From the NCBI RefSeq assembly GCF_019236175.1, contig NZ_JAFAJM010000017.1:122615-186614 (forward strand): a stretch of 64,000 nt of DNA. Reading direction: 5' to 3'. Shown here piece after piece: positions 16,820 through 25,369 of the stretch; the first letter of the stretch is position 1; every line of letters begins with the position of its first letter. Below the pieces are notes generated by a model. That model saw only the letters and a list, made by a program, of their open reading frames with translations, did no database searches and was not told the origin of the DNA. This stretch comes from Chryseobacterium sp. Lineage in GTDB: Bacteria; Bacteroidota; Bacteroidia; Flavobacteriales; Weeksellaceae. Made by a program: the position numbers and the translations under genes.

Positions 16820-17563
16820 TTAATTTATTATTTCACCTTTGCTGTCTGATAATTTATCCCGAAATCTTTGTAAATCTTCCGGATTGGGTTTAACCCAGTC
16901 CGTTACTTCACCCACAATTTTCAAAGGTGCCTGAGAGCGATAGGAACGAGTCGGATTACCGGGGAATTTTTTATCCGTCAGGTTAGGATCGTTTTCAAAA
17001 TCTCCTGTCGGTTCCACTATATACACCCGCTCATTCTCTTCTCCTTTTGCTAATGCTGCAGCCAGCCCTGCCCCATTAACCAATGCGGTAAAATAAATAT
17101 GATTCATTTTAAATTCAGATTTATAATTTGAATTTCCTCCTGCTACCAACAAATCTCCCACTTCAAGATCAGCTTTTGTTCCATGATAAAAAGGCCCCTT
17201 ATCGGACGGATTGCCTTTAAGCTGCATTCCTGAATGGACATTCTGCCTGGACTTCTCATGATTCCCCAGCTCCTCATAGCATTGGGAAATATTCATATAG
17301 AGAGCTGGTAAAGCACTTTTAACTGTGTCATCATTTATTTTCAAAGCATATTTCAGGGTTGTTTCAAGCCACTTCAGCCGATCAAAAGCTGTTTTTTGAT
17401 GTCGGGAAATATAATAAGCGGCAAGAAATTTTTCATGATCATTTTCCGCTTCTTCCCATGCCTGTAAAAAAAGTCTGCCAGCTTCTTCTGGTTTTTCTTT
17501 TTCTTCCATGCCCATCCCCTGCAGGCAAAGCTTGACAATCTTATTGAATGGTGAAAACTCCAT
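16820..17563 (-). CDS. arr: NAD+-rifampin ADP-ribosyltransferase (Arr) with helical N-terminal extension
   Basis: 247 residues. Residues 123-225 are a complete Arr domain: GPFYHGTKADLEVGDLL, MNHIYFTALVNGAGLAAALA, RVYIVEPTGDF, KKFPGNPTRSYRS and IVGEVTDWV. H127, Y157 and D192 align by spacing with the catalytic His19, Tyr49 and Asp84 described for Mycobacterium Arr. Such enzymes inactivate rifamycins by ADP-ribosylation. The first 120 residues are extra and look like two or three TPR-type helical pairs (AGRLFLQAWEEAE, ALYMNISQCYEELGNHEKS). The gene stands alone, with no cassette or mobile signs, so it is probably intrinsic. Confidence 0.9.
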   Translation of the reverse strand: MEFSPFNKIVKLCLQGMGMEEKEKPEEAGRLFLQAWEEAENDHEKFLAAYYISRHQKTAFDRLKWLETTLKYALKINDDTVKSALPALYMNISQCYEELGNHEKSRQNVHSGMQLKGNPSDKGPFYHGTKADLEVGDLLVAGGNSNYKSEFKMNHIYFTALVNGAGLAAALAKGEENERVYIVEPTGDFENDPNLTDKKFPGNPTRSYRSQAPLKIVGEVTDWVKPNPEDLQRFRDKLSDSKGEIIN

Positions 17564-17667
17564 GTCTTATTTATTTCTGACAAACTTACCAAATGTCTTG
17601 GTATTTTTTATAGAAATTGATCATAAAGTTCATACATTAGTAGTAGCAATCAATACTATTATATCCC

Positions 17668-18390
17668 ATGAAGCCATACTTTAGAAACATTGCAACAACA
17701 GGATTATTCACCCTGTTTATCAGTTTTTTACAGGCACAAAATATTCATCTTTCAGTTCCTCAGAATATATTTGATTTAAGGGGTTTTAATCTTCAGCTAC
17801 CTGTTGAAAAAAACAATTCAATCACAATTATCAAGGGAGATAAAATTGCCGGATTCTCCTCTGAGAATTTTTATTTTTCACCTAAGGATAACAGCATTCG
17901 TCTCTTTTGTTCTTCCGACGGAAAACCCACTCAGGGTTCACATTATCCAAGAACAGAGTTACGGCAAATTAATGAATGGCATTTTGAAAACAGTCACAGT
18001 TTACACGTGAAAATGGCGGTTTTACAACAGCCGAGTACGGGAAAAATAATTATCGGACAGATTCACGGTAATTCAAAAGGAACCGAAGCCTTAAAGATCT
18101 GGTGGAATAATGGAGAAATTCAGGCAGGGTTTAAAAAGGAAATAAATGCCCATGAAGAGCGGATAACCCTTTTGAAAGAAGTACCTCTAGCTCAGGTTTT
18201 TGAGTACAGCATTCAACAAAATAATTCAGAGGTTCAGGTAAAAATAAACCAACAGACTACGATCTTTAATTTTGGAAACACCTGGAAATCAGAATCTGTT
18301 TATTTTAAGGCAGGAAATTATCTTCAGGACAACAAACAACCGGTAACATCAGGACTTGTAGCTATTTATCAGATCCATATTACGGAATAA
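17668..18390 (+). CDS. Polysaccharide lyase family 7, alginate lyase, secreted
   Basis: 240 residues with a signal peptide of about 23 residues ending LQAQ. The PL7 signatures are all present: RTELR at 95-99, QIH at 131-133 and YFKAGNY at 212-218, including the catalytic Gln, His and Tyr. It should cut alginate by beta-elimination. The QIH form, as opposed to QVH, is associated with action on guluronate-containing blocks. No SusCD pair or other alginate gene is near, so this is a stand-alone secreted lyase. It might act on biofilm alginate as well as on algal food. Confidence 0.9.
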   Translation: MKPYFRNIATTGLFTLFISFLQAQNIHLSVPQNIFDLRGFNLQLPVEKNNSITIIKGDKIAGFSSENFYFSPKDNSIRLFCSSDGKPTQGSHYPRTELRQINEWHFENSHSLHVKMAVLQQPSTGKIIIGQIHGNSKGTEALKIWWNNGEIQAGFKKEINAHEERITLLKEVPLAQVFEYSIQQNNSEVQVKINQQTTIFNFGNTWKSESVYFKAGNYLQDNKQPVTSGLVAIYQIHITE

Positions 18391-18403
18391 TGATCAAAAA
18401 TCA

Positions 18404-18445
18404 AAAAGCTCAACACAATATTCATAGTATGTTGAGCTTTTCTTT
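18404..18445. terminator. Bidirectional rho-independent terminator
   Basis: AAAAGCTCAACA and TGTTGAGCTTTT form a 12-bp stem between the convergent alginate lyase and O-methyltransferase genes. Confidence 0.8.
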
Positions 18446-18461
18446 TATATTATTTTCTCTG

Positions 18462-19487
18462 TTATTGTTTTTCACATTCTATTATACTTTTAGCCTCTGT
18501 GCCAATATCCATGAATCGGGTAAATTTCAATCCGGCTTCTTCGATAAGTTTTTGAAACTCGTTCAGTGTTCTTTCTCTTCCGGTGAGAGCAGCCATCATT
18601 ACAATATCTAAAATTTTAGCAACGTGCGGCTTATTTCTGGAATCATCAGGAATTACAGCGTCAATAATGAGCAGTTTAGCTCCTTTGGGCATTGCATCAT
18701 AACAGTTCTTTAATATCCGTATACATTCCTTATCGTTCCAGTCGTGCATAATCCATTTCATTGTATACAGATCACCACCAGCCGGAACTTGGTCAAAGAA
18801 ACTCCCAACGGCTACAGAGCATCTGCTTTTTAAATTTTCGGGAATCAGCGAATTCGCAATGTCGGTTACATGGGCTTCGTCAAAAATAATACCGGAGCTA
18901 TCGGGGCTTGTATTGAGAATAGCATGCATCATTACTCCATTTCCGCCTCCGATATCTACGATGGTATTAAATGGTGTAAAATCGTATGTATTAAGAATTC
19001 CTTCCAGTTCCATACCGGACATGCCCGTCATTCCTTTCCCAAAATTGGTTCCGGCGTCGGGATTTTGTTTATAATACTCCCAAATTCCCATTCCATGAAC
19101 ATGATCAAAAGGAATTTTTCCGGCTTGTACGTTATCTGTAAGCTGCATATAGCAGGGAAAATGTTCTCTTAAAATAGCAAGCACAAAGTTTTTAGCTGTA
19201 CCGGGAACATCACTTTGTAAGGCCGCTCCAAATTCATTCAGTGCAAATACTTTATTTTCAAGTTCTTCAAAAATTCCGACACTGCTTAATGCCCTCATAA
19301 TCCGGTATAATGCTTTCTCGTCTGATTTTGTTTTTTCCGCTAAAGAAGAAACACTTTGATGTCCAATGAATAAATGATCAGCAATATTCAGTTCTGCAGC
19401 TGTTTTTACACAACCTGCAATCCACACTCCACCCAATACTTCAAACATCTTTAAAGTATATTCAGGTTTAACTTTTTGTGTTACCAT
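18462..19487 (-). CDS. O-methyltransferase (plant/hydroxyneurosporene type, family 2)
   Basis: 341 residues. An N-terminal winged-helix dimerisation domain (GVWIAGCVKTAAELNIADHL to about 100) is followed by the SAM-binding core: FNTIVDIGGGNGVMM (motif I) and later DLYTMKWIMHDWNDKECIRI, where the His of HDW is the usual catalytic base. Members methylate hydroxyls of aromatic or polyketide-like molecules, and the substrate is unknown. No biosynthetic cluster surrounds it. Confidence 0.85.
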   Translation of the reverse strand: MVTQKVKPEYTLKMFEVLGGVWIAGCVKTAAELNIADHLFIGHQSVSSLAEKTKSDEKALYRIMRALSSVGIFEELENKVFALNEFGAALQSDVPGTAKNFVLAILREHFPCYMQLTDNVQAGKIPFDHVHGMGIWEYYKQNPDAGTNFGKGMTGMSGMELEGILNTYDFTPFNTIVDIGGGNGVMMHAILNTSPDSSGIIFDEAHVTDIANSLIPENLKSRCSVAVGSFFDQVPAGGDLYTMKWIMHDWNDKECIRILKNCYDAMPKGAKLLIIDAVIPDDSRNKPHVAKILDIVMMAALTGRERTLNEFQKLIEEAGLKFTRFMDIGTEAKSIIECEKQ

Positions 19488-19685
19488 ATGTATCGTTTTT
19501 TGTTGAGTGTAAGATGTATTATCATATTTTTATTCTAAGTATTCTCCACCCTTATGTTTGTGAGTTATTCCCTTAATAATCTCCTGTTTTTATGAGGAGT
19601 TCCAATATAAAACCAAAACAAACTTCTCCAGTTTGTTTTGGCCTTTAAAAACTTATCTAATAAAAAAATTGGTGAATAATAAAAT

Positions 19686-20477
19686 TTAGTCTTTTTCTTG
19701 TGAAACTCTTGTTATACTGCTAATGGTTGCATCCAGTGGTGTATCAGATTTTATTTTAATGACATAACCACTTCCGATAGATAAAGGGTCAGCAACTGTT
19801 AATAAATAGAAAACAAGATCTCCTGAGGTGACTCCGTTTGGAGCAACTGCAGTCTGATCTATACTGAATGTTGAAGGAGGTACCGGATTTGATAAGTTTA
19901 CTGTTACAAATGCTACTGAACCATTATTTTTATTGGCGTAATTTACAATAACTCTCCACATATGAACCTGTCCACCGATAGGGTTTTCCAGAAACCTTCC
20001 CGTTGTCGGATTATAGAAATCTGCAGGTACTGGAGATACGATATTTTCCGGCCAGCTTGTTGCAGGGGCAGGAGCAAAATCGGTTGCAAGATTCATAGGA
20101 GTCTGGTACGTTATATTTTCATAAGTACTCAAAGGAACCCCTCCCGATGTTTTGAATGCAAAAGTAGGTTGTACTCCGGCTCCACTATTGAGCTTGACAA
20201 CTCCTTCGTTTGCAGTAGTCAGAGTTTGTGATGATATTACGGTACTCCATTGGGTACCATCATAATATCGCAATGTTTTAAAATTGGAGTCATAGATAAT
20301 CATCCCGGCTACCGGCGAGGTAACATTAGCAGGTGGATTTGCATTCCGGCTTAACAGGACTGCCGAATTAGCAGAAGTAACATCTAAAACGCTTTGTGGA
20401 GTTGATGTATTAATCCCTACCTGGGAAAAACACCATGTAGAGCAAATAATGCCAATAAATAAATTAAAATTTTTCAT
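19686..20477 (-). CDS. Secreted surface protein, unknown function
   Basis: 263 residues. A signal peptide (about 18 residues, ending CFSQ) leads into VGINTSTPQSVLDV and GMIIYDSNFKTLRYYDGTQW, a repeated theme of secreted or tail-fibre-like proteins in flavobacteria. The rest is beta-rich with few charged residues and has no cysteines after the signal peptide. No type IX sorting domain is visible at the C-terminus. I cannot name a function. A CAAATTTA box (TAAATTTG on its own strand) lies at 20500-20507 as a possible -7 element. Confidence 0.7.
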   Translation of the reverse strand: MKNFNLFIGIICSTWCFSQVGINTSTPQSVLDVTSANSAVLLSRNANPPANVTSPVAGMIIYDSNFKTLRYYDGTQWSTVISSQTLTTANEGVVKLNSGAGVQPTFAFKTSGGVPLSTYENITYQTPMNLATDFAPAPATSWPENIVSPVPADFYNPTTGRFLENPIGGQVHMWRVIVNYANKNNGSVAFVTVNLSNPVPPSTFSIDQTAVAPNGVTSGDLVFYLLTVADPLSIGSGYVIKIKSDTPLDATISSITRVSQEKD

Positions 20478-20670
20478 GGTATGTTTTTTATTTTCTAACC
20501 AAATTTACAAAAAAAACACCATATAGTGATTTAAAAATTTAATTTATTTCTATATAATAAATAATACATACTCAATAATAACCATTTATAAAGTAAAAAT
20601 AACTAATAAATAACACAAATGCCAACGAATTAAACAAACAAAACAAAACGTAATTTTTCGAAACCTTTAT

Positions 20671-20743
20671 CCTGTACATATTGGATGTTTTACTAAAATA
20701 TCCAATATGTACAGGTTCTTTGCCTTTGAATCCTTTGGCAAAG
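20671..20743. repeat. Double stem-loop element
   Basis: CCTGTACATATTGGAT and its exact complement (16 bp) enclose 13 bases at 20671-20715. A second stem, CTTTGCC with GGCAAAG, follows at 20718-20743. There is no T-run and no convergent gene end here, so termination is unlikely. It could be a small non-autonomous element or a structured RNA. Confidence 0.6.
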
Positions 20744-20889
20744 AAAAAATGAAACATAAACAGTAATGTATTGATATTATTTAACAAACATTGCAATTAA
20801 AAGCATACGATTCACACTATTCAACTACCTGATTTAAAGAAAATAAGCAACAATCATTCAACAAAGGTTTTTTCTTATTTTAAAAATTC

Positions 20890-20925
20890 ATTATCCATTT
20901 GCAAACGGATAATTCCGTATCTTTG
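20890..20925 (+). promoter_or_regulatory. 24-bp palindromic operator plus -7 box of the arginase operon
   Basis: At 20890-20913 ATTATCC and GGATAAT flank A-TTTGCAAA-C, a palindrome matching at 22 of 24 positions. TATCTTTG at 20918-20925 is a Bacteroidota -7 box, and the TTTG inside the palindrome (20898-20901) could be the -33 element with a short 16-base spacer. A protein bound here would block the promoter. Confidence 0.65.
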
Positions 20926-20938
20926 TCAAAATTCTTTT

Positions 20939-21844
20939 ATGAAAAGGGACATCAATATTTTTGAGTTTCCTCTCAATTTGGGACTTACAAAAAAGGAACA
21001 TGAGACTGAGCCTGGTGTCAGAAAACTTCCGGACTGGCTCAGAAAGTTCGGTTTTCATAAAAGTGTGAATCCTAACAATATTTTCAGACTGAATGCGCCG
21101 GAATATACAATGGATTTTGATGAAGAAACAGGAACCAGAAATGCAGACCGTATTATTGAATATGCAACAAAACAGGCTGAACTCATCCTTGAAAATGCTC
21201 ATGAAAATTCATTCAACATCATTCTGGGTGGCGATTGCAGTATTTTAATAGGTAATGCTATTGCATTGAAAAAACAGGGAAACTTCGGACTTCTCTATCT
21301 TGATGGGCATACCGACTTTATTCCGTCGGAACTCTCAGAATCCGGAGGTATAGCAGGAATGGATCTCGCTATTGTTTCCGGTACCGGACATGAAAAATTA
21401 ACGAATATTGAAGGGCTAAAACCTTACTTTTCTGAAGAACATATCTTTTGTTGTGGAAATGCCGAGACAGATGATGATGAATATGTACGCCAGATTATGA
21501 ATTCAGAGGTCCGTTATTTTGATCTTGAACAGCTGAGAAATAATGGTCTCAGAAAAACGGCCGAAGATTTTATGAATCTGGTCAACGAAAAAAAGCTGGA
21601 TGGTTTCTTCATCCATTTTGATGTAGACATTCTGAAAGATGAGCTTATGCCTGCTGTAGACAGCAGAATGGAAGACGGAATTGATTATACTGACCTTAAA
21701 GAAATATTGAAACCTCTGATTCATCATCCCAAATGCTTTGGAATTGAGATCACTATTTTAGACCCTGATTATGATGAAAACGGAATATATACCCAACCTT
21801 TTGTAGAAAATTTAATTCAAATTATAAAAAATAAAGAAGACTAA
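20939..21844 (+). CDS. Arginase/agmatinase-family ureohydrolase
   Basis: 301 residues of the ureohydrolase fold. Metal motifs are GGDCS (about residue 98), DGHTD (about 121) and DVDILKDELMPA (about 231). The first normally reads GGDHS, whose His binds one manganese; Cys replaces it here. The other Asp and His ligands are present. Likely activity is hydrolysis of arginine or another guanidino compound to urea, or formiminoglutamate hydrolysis, possibly with altered metal use. It could use arginine released from cyanophycin, though it is 13 kb away. It heads an operon: the HPP gene begins at the next base after its stop. Confidence 0.85.
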   Translation: MKRDINIFEFPLNLGLTKKEHETEPGVRKLPDWLRKFGFHKSVNPNNIFRLNAPEYTMDFDEETGTRNADRIIEYATKQAELILENAHENSFNIILGGDCSILIGNAIALKKQGNFGLLYLDGHTDFIPSELSESGGIAGMDLAIVSGTGHEKLTNIEGLKPYFSEEHIFCCGNAETDDDEYVRQIMNSEVRYFDLEQLRNNGLRKTAEDFMNLVNEKKLDGFFIHFDVDILKDELMPAVDSRMEDGIDYTDLKEILKPLIHHPKCFGIEITILDPDYDENGIYTQPFVENLIQIIKNKED

Positions 21845-22441
21845 ATGAAGAAGACCATTAAAAGAACGTTTAGAGTCTCAAAGTATGTAATCTATAAAGA
21901 AACGCTTGTTGATTATAAAGAGCATTTCTGGTCATTTTTGGGCGCATTTTTTGGTATCGGGCTGATTGCATTTATTCAGTCCCATACTCTGGCAGAGACT
22001 GAGAATATTTTTCTGATTGGTTCTTTTGGTGCCTCAAGCGTTCTTATTTACGGAGCCATTCAGAGTCCACTGGCACAGCCCAGAAATCTGGTGGGCGGAC
22101 ATGTTCTCTCTGCTCTTGTGGGGGTGACAGTCTATAAGACTGTCCCTGATATCATCTGGCTTTCTGCTCCGTTAGCCGTAGCTTTTTCCATCGTGTTGAT
22201 GCAGTATACAAAAACTCTGCATCCGCCTGGTGGTGCAACAGCTCTGATTGCCGTAAGCTCTACCGGAAAAATTCCGGAACTCGGATATTGGTACGTCCTC
22301 TCCCCTGTCTTATCAGGGTGTATCATACTACTGATTGTCGCGTTATTTTTTAATAATATAACCTCCAACAGAAGCTACCCTTCCCACAGCAGGTTTATGA
22401 AATTATTAAAGAAAAGACACATCCATCACCACACAAAATAA
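21845..22441 (+). CDS. HPP-family integral membrane protein
   Basis: 198 residues. About five hydrophobic helices follow a basic N-terminus. The family signature is seen as SFGASSVLIYGAIQSPLAQP and, later, KTLHPPGGATALIAV, with the H-P-P motif. Some HPP proteins have been linked to nitrite transport in plastids and cyanobacteria; the role here is not known. It starts directly after the stop of the arginase gene, so the two are translationally close and presumably function in the same nitrogen context. There is no CBS domain. Confidence 0.85.
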   Translation: MKKTIKRTFRVSKYVIYKETLVDYKEHFWSFLGAFFGIGLIAFIQSHTLAETENIFLIGSFGASSVLIYGAIQSPLAQPRNLVGGHVLSALVGVTVYKTVPDIIWLSAPLAVAFSIVLMQYTKTLHPPGGATALIAVSSTGKIPELGYWYVLSPVLSGCIILLIVALFFNNITSNRSYPSHSRFMKLLKKRHIHHHTK

Positions 22442-22446
22442 ATAAT

Positions 22447-22791
22447 ATGAACTGTCTGGAATGTGGCGAAAAAATTATCGGCAGGACTGATAAAAAGTTT
22501 TGTAATGATGCCTGCCGAAATGCCTATAATAATAAACAGAATAAAGACTCCAATAATCTGATGCGGAATATCAATAATAAACTCCGCAAAAATTATCGTA
22601 TCCTTGTAGAAGTAAACACCGATGGTAAAACAAAAGTTACAAAATCTAAACTGGACAGCTTCGGTTTCGACTTTGATTATTTTACCAATATAAAAATATA
22701 TAAAAACGGATCTGAATACAGGTTTATTTATGATTACGGTTATAAACTGCTGGAAGATGATTATGTACTGATTGTAAAAAATCAGGCCTAA
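22447..22791 (+). CDS. Zinc-ribbon protein, DUF2116-like N-terminus
   Basis: 114 residues. CLEC near the start and CNDAC 14 residues later form a four-cysteine zinc ribbon with the phrase KKFCNDACRNAYNN, as in DUF2116-type proteins. The remaining 75 residues are basic and beta-rich, without known motif. It starts six bases after the HPP gene, so it belongs to the same operon. Nucleic-acid or protein binding is possible, and function is unknown. Confidence 0.7.
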   Translation: MNCLECGEKIIGRTDKKFCNDACRNAYNNKQNKDSNNLMRNINNKLRKNYRILVEVNTDGKTKVTKSKLDSFGFDFDYFTNIKIYKNGSEYRFIYDYGYKLLEDDYVLIVKNQA

Positions 22792-22821
22792 CCTCTCCTA
22801 CACCATTTTAACTCTATTAAT

Positions 22822-23736
22822 ATGAAAGAAATCGTTCTGATTACCGGAGCCAGCGGTATGATTGCCCGCGAGCTGGCCAGAAAACTGGAAAATAAATACA
22901 GTGTAAGATTTCTTACCCGGAGAAAAGAACATGATAATGAATATGAATGGGATATCAGAAAAAAAACGATAGATGAATCGGCTTTGGAAGATGTCTCCCA
23001 TATTATTCACCTGGCCGGAGCGAATATTTCCGAGAAACGCTGGACAGATGAAAGAAAAAAAGAACTGATCTCCAGCAGAGTAGATTCCGCAGCCCTTCTC
23101 CGAAATGTTTTAAAGAAGAAAGAAATTAAACTTAAGTCTTTTATTTCAGCTTCAGGTATTAATTTTTACGGAACTATGACCAGCGAAAAAATTTTTACTG
23201 AAGACGATAAACCCGGACATGATTTTTTAAGCGAAGTCGTTATTTTATGGGAAAGAGCTGCCGATCATTTTAAAGAGCATAATCTTGCTGAAAGAGTGGT
23301 TAAAATCCGGACAGCAGTAGTTCTTTCCGAAAAAGAAGGTGCATTAAAAAAAATGATCCCACCCATCCGCTATTATGTAGGATCTCCTCTGGGAAGCGGC
23401 AGACAATATATGCCATGGATTCACATTGATGATATCTGTTCTGTCTATGAGTTTGCTCTGCAGCATCCTACCCTCCATGGGGCTTATAATGCCGTTTCAC
23501 CTCAGCATATTACCAATACAGACCTGACTAAAGCAATTGCTGAAATTTTAGGAAAACCGTTATTTATGCCCAACGTTCCTGCTTTTGTTTTAAAACTTAT
23601 GTTTGGAGAGCTTGCTTCTGCCGTGCTGGAGGGCTCCAGAGCTTCTTCGGAAAAAGTACAGCATACAGGCTTTAAGTTTCAGTTTCCGAGTTTAAATGAA
23701 GCATTAAAAAATCTTTTAACAGAAGATAAATATTAA
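22822..23736 (+). CDS. TIGR01777-family NAD-dependent epimerase-like protein (YfcH/SulA type)
   Basis: 304 residues. A Rossmann fold starts with VLITGASGMIARELA, then HIIHLAGANISEKRW and FISASGINFYG, where Ser and Tyr mark the catalytic region of extended SDR enzymes. RQYMPWIHIDDIC and YNAVSPQHITN are typical of TIGR01777 proteins. The C-terminal DUF1731-like part carries LMFGELASAVLEGSR. The substrate of this family is not established. It follows the zinc-ribbon gene by 30 bases. Confidence 0.88.
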   Translation: MKEIVLITGASGMIARELARKLENKYSVRFLTRRKEHDNEYEWDIRKKTIDESALEDVSHIIHLAGANISEKRWTDERKKELISSRVDSAALLRNVLKKKEIKLKSFISASGINFYGTMTSEKIFTEDDKPGHDFLSEVVILWERAADHFKEHNLAERVVKIRTAVVLSEKEGALKKMIPPIRYYVGSPLGSGRQYMPWIHIDDICSVYEFALQHPTLHGAYNAVSPQHITNTDLTKAIAEILGKPLFMPNVPAFVLKLMFGELASAVLEGSRASSEKVQHTGFKFQFPSLNEALKNLLTEDKY

Positions 23737-23742
23737 TTCTTT

Positions 23743-24333
23743 ATGGAAAATAATTTAATCCTAAAAAACATATCAAAACATATATCGCTTACGGCCCAGG
23801 AAACGACCTATTTTTTATCTTTACTGAAAGAGAAAAAGCTGGCCCGAAAAGATCTGATTTTAAAGCAGGAACAAATCTGTAAAGAGATTAATTTTGTTCA
23901 GTCAGGAATTCTGCGGGCATTTTATATGGATACATCCGGAAAAGAATCCACGATTATGTTTGCCCTTTCAGACTGGTGGATTACGGATATGTTTTGTTAT
24001 ATTCATCATCAGCCGGCTATGCTGAATATTGAAGCTCTTGAGGAAAGTGTTATTTGGCAGCTTTCAAAAGATCATCTGGAAGAGCTTTATCTTAAAGTAC
24101 CGAAATTTGAAAGATTCTTCAGAATTCTAATGCAGAATGCCTATATCAGGGAGCAGCTCAGAACGATTGAAAATCTGTCACTTCCGGCAGAAGAACGTTA
24201 TAATAATTTTCTACAAAAATATCCTTTAGCTGCCCAACGCGTAACCCAAAAACAAATTGCTTCTTATCTGGGAATTACTCCTGAATTTTTAAGTGCGATT
24301 AAAACCGGTAAACAAAAAAATTACCAGTCTTAA
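23743..24333 (+). CDS. Crp/Fnr-family transcriptional regulator
   Basis: 196 residues. Residues 20-120 form a cyclic-nucleotide-binding-like beta roll without the cAMP-contact Arg-Ser pair. A C-terminal helix-turn-helix, VTQKQIASYLGITPEFLSAI, follows. There are no Fnr-type cysteines, so oxygen sensing by an iron-sulfur cluster is unlikely. Many Bacteroidota proteins of this shape have no known ligand. It lies six bases after the TIGR01777 gene and might regulate this operon; the 24-bp palindrome before the arginase gene is a natural candidate site. Confidence 0.85.
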   Translation: MENNLILKNISKHISLTAQETTYFLSLLKEKKLARKDLILKQEQICKEINFVQSGILRAFYMDTSGKESTIMFALSDWWITDMFCYIHHQPAMLNIEALEESVIWQLSKDHLEELYLKVPKFERFFRILMQNAYIREQLRTIENLSLPAEERYNNFLQKYPLAAQRVTQKQIASYLGITPEFLSAIKTGKQKNYQS

Positions 24334-24388
24334 ACTATCTTATTTTTTATATTGTAAAAGTTCAGTTATTTTACTCAAAAAAAAATAT

Positions 24389-24748
24389 ATGCTTATACTT
24401 ATTGCAGGTCCTTATCGCAGCGGAACTAATGATGATCCGGAATTGATCCGGCAGAACCTTCAACAGCTTGAAGCAGCGGCATTACCTATTTTCAGAAAAG
24501 GTCATATTCCTGTTATCGGAGAATGGCTGGCTCTTCCTTTAATACAATTAGCAGGTTCCACCCAGATAGGGGATCAGGCGTGGCAGGAAATACAATACCC
24601 TGTAGCTCATGGAATTCTGGAAAAATGTGATGCTGTACTCCGGATAGAGGGAGCTTCCAAGGGAGCTGATGAAGATGTAAGAATTGCCAGAAAAAGAGGC
24701 CTCCACATTTATTATACTATAGACGATATACCCTATGCAAAATCCTGA
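24389..24748 (+). CDS. DUF4406-like nucleoside 2-deoxyribosyltransferase-fold protein
   Basis: 119 residues from the ATG at 24389; the open frame extends upstream but without plausible protein. It begins LILIAGPYRSGTNDD and has VIGEWLALPL, CDAVLRIEGASKGADEDVRIARKRG, the order seen in DUF4406 proteins related to nucleoside deoxyribosyltransferases. The active-site Glu of the latter could be in the EGASKGAD region. The last 14 bases overlap the nudK gene, so the two are coupled, suggesting a common nucleotide-linked substrate. Confidence 0.78.
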   Translation: MLILIAGPYRSGTNDDPELIRQNLQQLEAAALPIFRKGHIPVIGEWLALPLIQLAGSTQIGDQAWQEIQYPVAHGILEKCDAVLRIEGASKGADEDVRIARKRGLHIYYTIDDIPYAKS

Positions 24749-25316
24749 TATTAACATTTTGAAAACGGAAGTCCTGTCGGACAACTGGTACAGATTAAAC
24801 AAAGTTACTTATTCAATTATAAAAAAAGACGGAACCACTGAAACACAGAGCAGAGAAGCTTATGACAGAGGAAATGGCGCAGTTATTCTTCTTTATAATA
24901 AAACTTCCGGAAAAGTGATCCTGACAAGACAATTCCGCCTACCTACTTATATCAACGGAAATAGAACCGGTATGCTGATAGAAGCCTGTGCCGGACTTTT
25001 GGATAATGATCAGCCTGAAGCTTGCATCAAAAGAGAAACTGAGGAAGAAACCGGATATAAGATTTCTAAAGTCGAAAAGATATTTGAAGCTTATATGTCA
25101 CCGGGATCTGTAACGGAAATACTTCATTTTTTTATCGCCGAATATTCTCATGATATGAAAGTAACTGATGGCGGCGGCCTTGAGGAAGAGGGTGAAAATA
25201 TTGAGGTTTTGGAACTACCTTATGAAGAAACCCTTCAAATGGTTGATTCGGGAGGAATCCGGGATGCAAAAACAATTATGCTGTTGCAGCATCTGAGATT
25301 AAAAGGAATTCTCTAA
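24735..25316 (+). CDS. nudK: Nudix hydrolase, GDP-mannose pyrophosphatase NudK type
   Basis: 193 residues. The Nudix box runs from GLLDNDQPEACIKRETEEET to GY, giving the metal-binding RETEEETG helix. AYMSPGSVTEILHFFIAEY is the stretch that distinguishes ADP-ribose/GDP-mannose pyrophosphatases. NudK hydrolyses GDP-mannose and related sugar nucleotides. It overlaps the DUF4406 gene by 14 bases, so translation is probably coupled. Confidence 0.87.
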   Translation: MQNPDINILKTEVLSDNWYRLNKVTYSIIKKDGTTETQSREAYDRGNGAVILLYNKTSGKVILTRQFRLPTYINGNRTGMLIEACAGLLDNDQPEACIKRETEEETGYKISKVEKIFEAYMSPGSVTEILHFFIAEYSHDMKVTDGGGLEEEGENIEVLELPYEETLQMVDSGGIRDAKTIMLLQHLRLKGIL

Positions 25317-25369
25317 TTCTTATCCGTCAGCAGCCGGAAAATAAATATATGTTCTTAATATATTAATAT

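Larger units (their letters stand above)
20478..20938. other. 461-base intergenic region with two palindromes and an operator
   Basis: AT-rich. It holds a possible -7 box for the gene on the left and two stem-loops at 20671-20715 and 20718-20743. The arginase operator/promoter is at 20890-20925. A 74-codon minus-strand frame runs through the stem-loops, but it lacks coding character and is not called as a gene. Confidence 0.6.

Noticed and set aside
20572..20796. 74-codon minus-strand frame
   Set aside because: It runs through the two stem-loops and has low-complexity Phe/Lys/Asn content, as chance frames in AT-rich DNA do.
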